From NCBI GenBank assembly GCA_021106755.1, contig JAIOTM010000127.1:1-6426 (forward strand): DNA of 6,426 bases, read 5' to 3'. Below, one piece after another: positions 1 through 3,435 of this stretch. The notes below the pieces were generated by a model. It was given only the letters and a program-made list of their open reading frames with translations. It was not told the origin of the DNA and ran no database searches. The first letter of the stretch is position 1. The number at the start of each line of letters is the position of its first letter. Made by a program: the position numbers and the translations under genes. Source of the DNA: Candidatus Cloacimonadota bacterium (lineage in GTDB: Bacteria; Cloacimonadota; Cloacimonadia; Cloacimonadales; JAIOQZ01).

Positions 1-232
1 AAGAAGCGACTTCATGCCGTACACAACAGTTGCGTATCTCACATTCCGCGCAACCTCTGAATCTTGTGTTTGAGCGGCAACCAAGGCAATTGACATCATC
101 GCGGGTGAGTGCTTTTTCAGGTTTCTCTTCACTTTTGCGGACTACCGCGTCTCGCAAGTCATCATCATCGGCTATTGTAGCCCGATATACCGGACATTGA
201 GTGCAGTCGAAGCCACAATACGACTTTTTCAT
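1..232 (-). CDS. DUF3795 family Cys-rich protein (N-terminal part, truncated by window edge)
   Basis: Reading leftward from an ATG at 232, an open frame with no stop runs to the window edge, giving about 77 residues. It begins MKKSYCGFDCTQCPVYRA and continues with a charged stretch (DDDDLRD, KSEEKPEKAL), then DDVNCLGC, then GCAECEIRNC. The pattern of CGxDCxxCPxY near the N terminus, NCxGC after about 45 residues, and CxxCxIRxC is what I know from DUF3795 (Pfam PF12675). These small proteins are presumed to bind metal, probably zinc, through their Cys pairs; no biochemical role is established that I know of. In-frame ATGs also lie at 241 and 247, after an in-frame TGA at 253-251. I prefer 232 because it puts the first Cys motif right after the start, as in the family, and because the predicted promoter at 253-280 would start transcription near 246. 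None of the starts has a clear Shine-Dalgarno sequence. The C-terminal part is outside the window. Confidence 0.8.
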   Translation of the reverse strand, partial: MKKSYCGFDCTQCPVYRATIADDDDLRDAVVRKSEEKPEKALTRDDVNCLGCRSNTRFRGCAECEIRNCCVRHEVAS

Positions 233-252
233 TATTTTCATAATCATTCTTC

Positions 253-280
253 ATTTTACACAGCAGGATTAATATGTCAA
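253..280 (-). promoter_or_regulatory. Predicted sigma-70-type promoter for the leftward DUF3795 gene
   Basis: On the minus strand there is a perfect -35 box TTGACA (280 to 275), a 16-bp spacer, and a -10 box TAAAAT (258 to 253) that matches TATAAT in five of six positions. The predicted transcription start would be near 246, giving a leader of about 14 nt to the ATG at 232, or a nearly leaderless message from the ATG at 241. The boxes are seen directly. Their use is inferred, and FCB bacteria such as Bacteroidota often use a different consensus, so confidence is moderate. Confidence 0.5.
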
Positions 281-296
281 AAGAAATATTTGACAT
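274..296. repeat. Perfect 8-bp inverted repeat, operator-like, in the divergent intergenic region
   Basis: ATGTCAAA (274-281) and TTTGACAT (289-296) are exact reverse complements separated by 7 bp (AGAAATA). Two further outer pairs match after one mismatch (271-272 with 298-299). Each arm contains TTGACA read outward, so the repeat consists of two diverging -35-like hexamers 9 bp apart. The leftward hexamer has a good -10 (TAAAAT at 258-253). The rightward one, at 290-295, has only a poor candidate 17 bp on (TACGGT at 313-318). It could be a regulator operator, a back-to-back promoter pair, or an RNA stem in the ruvB leader. Confidence 0.55.
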
Positions 297-313
297 CTTT
301 GATGTGTTTTTTT
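293..313 (+). promoter_or_regulatory. Weak hairpin followed by a T-run upstream of ruvB (possible attenuator; tentative)
   Basis: ACATC (293-297) and GATGT (301-305) can pair across a 3-nt loop. After one G come seven T residues (307-313), and another T6 run follows at 318-323. This is the shape of a small intrinsic terminator in the rightward direction, but the stem is only 5 bp with two G-C pairs, and no gene upstream on this strand would need terminating. If it works at all, it would act in a transcript begun further left. The rest of the region up to ruvB (about 324-417) shows only a weak possible -10 (TAATAT at 385-390) and no coding signal I trust. Confidence 0.15.
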
Positions 314-417
314 ACGGTTTTTTACTGTTCTCATAGTGTCTGCATAAGGACGAATGGATTTGTAGCAAGTATGAAACAAAGAGGTAATATGCTCGTTGTA
401 ACTAAGCAAAAGATAAC

Positions 418-422
418 AGGGA
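418..422 (+). promoter_or_regulatory. Ribosome binding site of ruvB
   Basis: AGGGA lies 9 nt before the ATG at 432. It is a reasonable Shine-Dalgarno sequence and supports that codon as the ruvB start. Confidence 0.6.
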
Positions 423-431
423 CATTAAAAT

Positions 432-1463
432 ATGCTTGAAAGAATCAGTGCACCGGAAAATTTACCCGGAGAAAAGGATTTTGACCGGACGCTCAGACCT
501 AAACGCTTGTCCGATTTCGTTGGACAGGAGCATCTTAAAGAAATACTTGAAATTTCGATTCTGGCAACTCTTCAACGAGGTGAACCGCTGGATCATATTC
601 TTTTTTACGGACCACCCGGACTGGGGAAAACTACCTTAGCTCACATAATCGCTCAGGAGTTGGGCGCGGAAATGAAGGCTTCATCGGGTCCTGTATTGGA
701 GAAACCCTCCGATCTTGCCGGAAACCTGACCAGTCTCTCGCGGGGAAATGTCTTCTTCATCGACGAAATTCACCGCCTGAACCATGTTGTAGAGGAGTAC
801 ATGTATCCGGCAATTGAGGATTTCGAGATGGAAATCAACATCGACAGCGGTCCTAACGCCCGGACACTGAAAATTGATCTTGAACCGTTTACTCTCATTG
901 GTGCTACAACGAGAGCGGGACTACTGACCGCTCCCCTGAGAGCACGTTTCGGTATAACTCTGAGACTTGATTATTACGATATTGACAGCATAACCAGGAT
1001 TATCACACGTTCGGCAGGTTTAATGGAAATACCTATCGAAGAAGAAGGCACTAATGAGATTGCCAGACGTAGCAGAGGAACCCCCCGCGTTGCCAATCGG
1101 CTTTTGCGGCGGGTCAGGGATTACGCTCAGGTTAAAGGTGATGGAGTAATTTCTAAGGCAATAGCTGAGAAAGCTCTAAAAATGCTGAATGTAGATGAGT
1201 TGGGGCTGGATGATATGGACAAACGATTGTTGCTGATAATTATTAATAACTATCGCGGAGGTCCTGTAGGTCTTAAAACCCTTGCCGCCGCTATAGGTGA
1301 AGACCCCGGCACTATTGAGGAGCTTTACGAGCCTTACCTCATCCAGCAGGGATTTTTAGCGCGAACCATGCAGGGGCGGTGTACAACATGGAAAGCCCAT
1401 AACCATTTTGGCATTTCACCCCAAACAGAGCAGGCGAGTTTGTTTAATGAAAAAGATAGTTAG
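432..1463 (+). CDS. ruvB: Holliday junction branch-migration ATPase RuvB
   Basis: The product is the AAA+ motor of the RuvAB complex. Hexameric rings of RuvB pull DNA through RuvA-bound Holliday junctions in recombination and repair, and RuvC then cuts the junction. The 343 residues match the usual family length. Visible motifs are the N-terminal [12 protein letters not shown] block (21-32), Walker [10 protein letters not shown] (60-68), Walker B with DEIH (111-114), sensor-1 GATTRAG (157-163) followed by the PLRARFG arginine-finger segment (168-174), and the sensor-2 RGTPR. The C-terminal DNA-binding winged helix runs from [17 protein letters not shown] (from 275) to MQGR (316). The tail after it ([13 protein letters not shown]) differs slightly from the common RGR-x-AT ending. 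ruvA and ruvC are not adjacent in this window. The 3' end overlaps the next gene by 17 bp. Identification is near certain. Confidence 0.98.
   Translation: MLERISAPENLPGEKDFDRTLRPKRLSDFVGQEHLKEILEISILATLQRGEPLDHILFYGPPGLGKTTLAHIIAQELGAEMKASSGPVLEKPSDLAGNLTSLSRGNVFFIDEIHRLNHVVEEYMYPAIEDFEMEINIDSGPNARTLKIDLEPFTLIGATTRAGLLTAPLRARFGITLRLDYYDIDSITRIITRSAGLMEIPIEEEGTNEIARRSRGTPRVANRLLRRVRDYAQVKGDGVISKAIAEKALKMLNVDELGLDDMDKRLLLIIINNYRGGPVGLKTLAAAIGEDPGTIEELYEPYLIQQGFLARTMQGRCTTWKAHNHFGISPQTEQASLFNEKDS
1432..1438 (+). promoter_or_regulatory. Probable ribosome binding site of the lipoprotein gene, inside ruvB
   Basis: AGGCGAG lies 8 nt before the ATG at 1447, within the last codons of ruvB. It decides between two starts. 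The upstream ATG at 1408 would add 13 polar residues before the signal peptide and break its MKK-type N terminus, so 1447 is preferred. Confidence 0.4.
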
Positions 1464-2565
1464 ACTGTCTGTTCTCTCTCTTCTTGCACTTTCGTTATGG
1501 ATAATTTCCTGTAAGAGTAGCACAGATCCCGATAGTAATTCACACCCAATATCAATAATCTCTCCCGCGGGAAACTATGTCTGGTCCGATTCGATGGCAA
1601 TAGATTACGAGTTTAGTGGAGAAGGAGATATTATCTCTTTATACTGTTATCTGAATGGTATGCTTGTTAAAGAAATCAATACTCCTCCTTACTTAGCTAC
1701 GCTGGATATAAGTAATCTGGACTACGGCTCCTGGAAGTCTCTGCAACTCAAAGCTTATGTAACGAATAGCGAAGAGATGATTGAATCGGCTGTTCACGAG
1801 ATAATGAGGATGCCATTCCCCTTTTACGAAAGCTATCTCGATAACTTCAGTGGAATAACCGCGACAAACGCTAACGGAGTTAATACCGGAACAATCGACA
1901 TCAACGACTGGCAGATTCATCTTTTATCAGAAGCACCAACAGGTCGGGAAGGTCGCTTGGCAGGAATCGAATACCTGTATGCCACTCAAATCGATAGGGA
2001 AGTAACTCTTCATTGGGCAACTAACTACGAAATAAATAACAGTTATTTCAACATTTACAGAGGGTTAAACAGCTCTGACTGGCAGGATAATAACGTAATA
2101 CAACTAACCCCGTTACCTATTCCCGGAAATGGAAATTCATCCCAGATAATAGAATATGAATGGTCAGACACATATAATATTGAATATATAACTTATTACT
2201 ACTGGCTCGAAATGACTGACACAGACGGAACCAAACAAGTCCATCTGCCCGATACTGGATATCAATACACTGTTCAGCAATCAGGGCAATACGACTGGGA
2301 GATGGTAGCAGCTTATCCAAATCCGGCGATTTCACCTTCCACGATAGGCTATACTCTCGCCGAATCCTCAGTTGTTTCCGCGCTTATTGTCAACGAGGAT
2401 AGCGAGATAGTGGACTCCTTTTTCTACTGCCAGTACCATACGCCTGGATATCACCAGATTATCTGGGATTCTGTAGCATTAACTCTGGAAATGTATCGGT
2501 TTATTATCTACATTGAATCAGATTCGGGCAATCGTTGGGGTTATGGAGATATTACTACAAACTAA
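1447..2565 (+). CDS. Predicted lipoprotein with Ig-like, Fn3-like and T9SS-type C-terminal domains; function unknown
   Basis: I do not recognise a specific family, but the architecture is readable. From the ATG at 1447 the 372-residue product begins with MKK, a hydrophobic segment (residues 4-20) and a lipobox IISC with the acceptor Cys at 22, followed by KSSTDPDS. This implies export by Sec and lipid anchoring. Residues about 33-120 look like a bacterial Ig-like domain (starting [12 protein letters not shown]). Residues about 125-170 form a linker. Residues about 171-277 form an Fn3-like domain with [21 protein letters not shown] and [12 protein letters not shown], a pattern common in extracellular proteins of FCB bacteria. 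Residues 290-372 start with YPNP and continue with [30 protein letters not shown] and YRFIIYI, resembling T9SS type A sorting (Por-secretion tail) or FlgD-Ig domains. The terminal strand is degenerate: the usual G-x-Y before the last strands is EMY, and the end is GDITTN. It lies between ruvB and coaX, probably in one transcript. Surface binding or an envelope structural role is plausible but only inferred. Confidence 0.85.
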   Translation: MKKIVRLSVLSLLALSLWIISCKSSTDPDSNSHPISIISPAGNYVWSDSMAIDYEFSGEGDIISLYCYLNGMLVKEINTPPYLATLDISNLDYGSWKSLQLKAYVTNSEEMIESAVHEIMRMPFPFYESYLDNFSGITATNANGVNTGTIDINDWQIHLLSEAPTGREGRLAGIEYLYATQIDREVTLHWATNYEINNSYFNIYRGLNSSDWQDNNVIQLTPLPIPGNGNSSQIIEYEWSDTYNIEYITYYYWLEMTDTDGTKQVHLPDTGYQYTVQQSGQYDWEMVAAYPNPAISPSTIGYTLAESSVVSALIVNEDSEIVDSFFYCQYHTPGYHQIIWDSVALTLEMYRFIIYIESDSGNRWGYGDITTN

Positions 2566-2624
2566 CATCAAAGCTATGAATGGATACCGGATAAAAAACA
2601 GAGCCATTCTTTTCTTGACTGAAA

Positions 2625-2653
2625 GCATGGTGACGCTGAGTTTGCCGTCATGC
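2625..2653 (+). promoter_or_regulatory. Imperfect hairpin covering the coaX start codon (tentative)
   Basis: TGACG (2631-2635) pairs exactly with CGTCA (2646-2650). After a 3-nt bulge on the left side, GCA (2625-2627) pairs with TGC (2651-2653). The coaX ATG at 2650 would sit in the stem, and no good Shine-Dalgarno sequence is present (only GAG at 2638-2640, in the loop). Such a fold could limit initiation unless upstream translation opens it. The pairing is seen; a regulatory effect is inferred. The rest of the 84-bp gap (2566-2649) shows no convincing promoter or terminator. Confidence 0.25.
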
Positions 2654-3435
2654 TAAAACCTGTATTTGTAATTGATATTGGCAACACTCATATCGTTACT
2701 GGAGTGTACACGGGCAATGATTTGCTGTTTACGTGGCGCGTCAGTACGGATAAGTCACGTACCGAAGACGAGTATTTCACGATTTTCCAGCAGTTATTAG
2801 AGCAACATAATCAGCCTGTTAACGAATTTGAGCTGTGCGTAATGTCTTCGGTTGTACCAACCTTGACCAGAGTATTCAGCCACATGATTGAGAAGTATTT
2901 CCAAATCAGGCTATTGCACGTTACTCCACACTCCGCTATAGGATTACGCTACCCTATGCCCGATCCTGGTCATCTCGGAGCCGACCTTGTTGTTAATGGC
3001 TACGCGGCTTGGAAAAAGTATAAGAAATCCTGCATCATCTGCGACTTTGGAACAGCAACAACTATCCAGTTAGTGGACGCGGACGGTTACTTTCATGGTA
3101 CAGCTATTATGCCCGGTGTTGTAAGCTCATCGAAATCACTGGTGGAAAACGCAGCTCAATTATCCGCGATTCAACTTAAAAAACCACAAGGAATTCTCGG
3201 AACAACCACAAAAGACGCTCTTCTCTCAGGTATTATTAACAGTCACGCCTGGGCTGTTGATAGTTTTATCAGAAAAATCAGAGCAGAATATAGTGAACTT
3301 GGTACTATAAAGGCTGTGGCGACCGGCGGAATCACGCCCATGATTTGTGAACTTATTGAATCTATAGATATTGTTGACCCCACGCTTACGCTGGACGGGC
3401 TGAATCTTATCGGGCAATCAGGGATTAATGAATAG
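2650..3435 (+). CDS. coaX: Type III pantothenate kinase CoaX
   Basis: The enzyme phosphorylates pantothenate to 4'-phosphopantothenate with ATP, the first committed step of CoA synthesis, in the cytoplasm. It belongs to the ASKHA superfamily. Type III enzymes need a monovalent cation and are not inhibited by CoA, unlike CoaA. The 261 residues match the family length of roughly 255-260. Visible motifs are the N-terminal phosphate loop DIGNTH (9-14), the catalytic-Asp region GHLGAD (107-112, Asp112), the second phosphate motif DFGTATT (132-138), the IMPGV segment (153-157) with the following SLVENAAQL and GTTTKDALLSGI helices, and the adenosine motif ATGG (224-227). One oddity is Leu113 after GAD, where many homologues have Arg (GADR). 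The start at 2650 fits because the DIGNT motif follows 9 residues in, although its ribosome binding site is weak. The 3' end overlaps the SprA-like gene by 8 bp. birA, a frequent neighbour of coaX, is absent from this window. Confidence 0.97.
   Translation: MLKPVFVIDIGNTHIVTGVYTGNDLLFTWRVSTDKSRTEDEYFTIFQQLLEQHNQPVNEFELCVMSSVVPTLTRVFSHMIEKYFQIRLLHVTPHSAIGLRYPMPDPGHLGADLVVNGYAAWKKYKKSCIICDFGTATTIQLVDADGYFHGTAIMPGVVSSSKSLVENAAQLSAIQLKKPQGILGTTTKDALLSGIINSHAWAVDSFIRKIRAEYSELGTIKAVATGGITPMICELIESIDIVDPTLTLDGLNLIGQSGINE

Noticed and set aside
197..439. 80-residue plus-strand open frame beginning at a TTG
   Set aside because: Its first part is antisense to the DUF3795 gene and the rest crosses the AT-rich intergenic region. 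The translation has no recognisable motif or plausible ribosome binding site.
1408..1446. Upstream ATG start for the lipoprotein gene
   Set aside because: It would put 13 polar residues in front of a textbook MKK-hydrophobic-lipobox signal. The ATG at 1447 has its own AGGCGAG at suitable spacing.
2615..2643. TTGACT as a -35 box for coaX
   Set aside because: No -10-like hexamer follows at 16-18 bp (GAGTTT at 17 bp), so it is probably a chance match.
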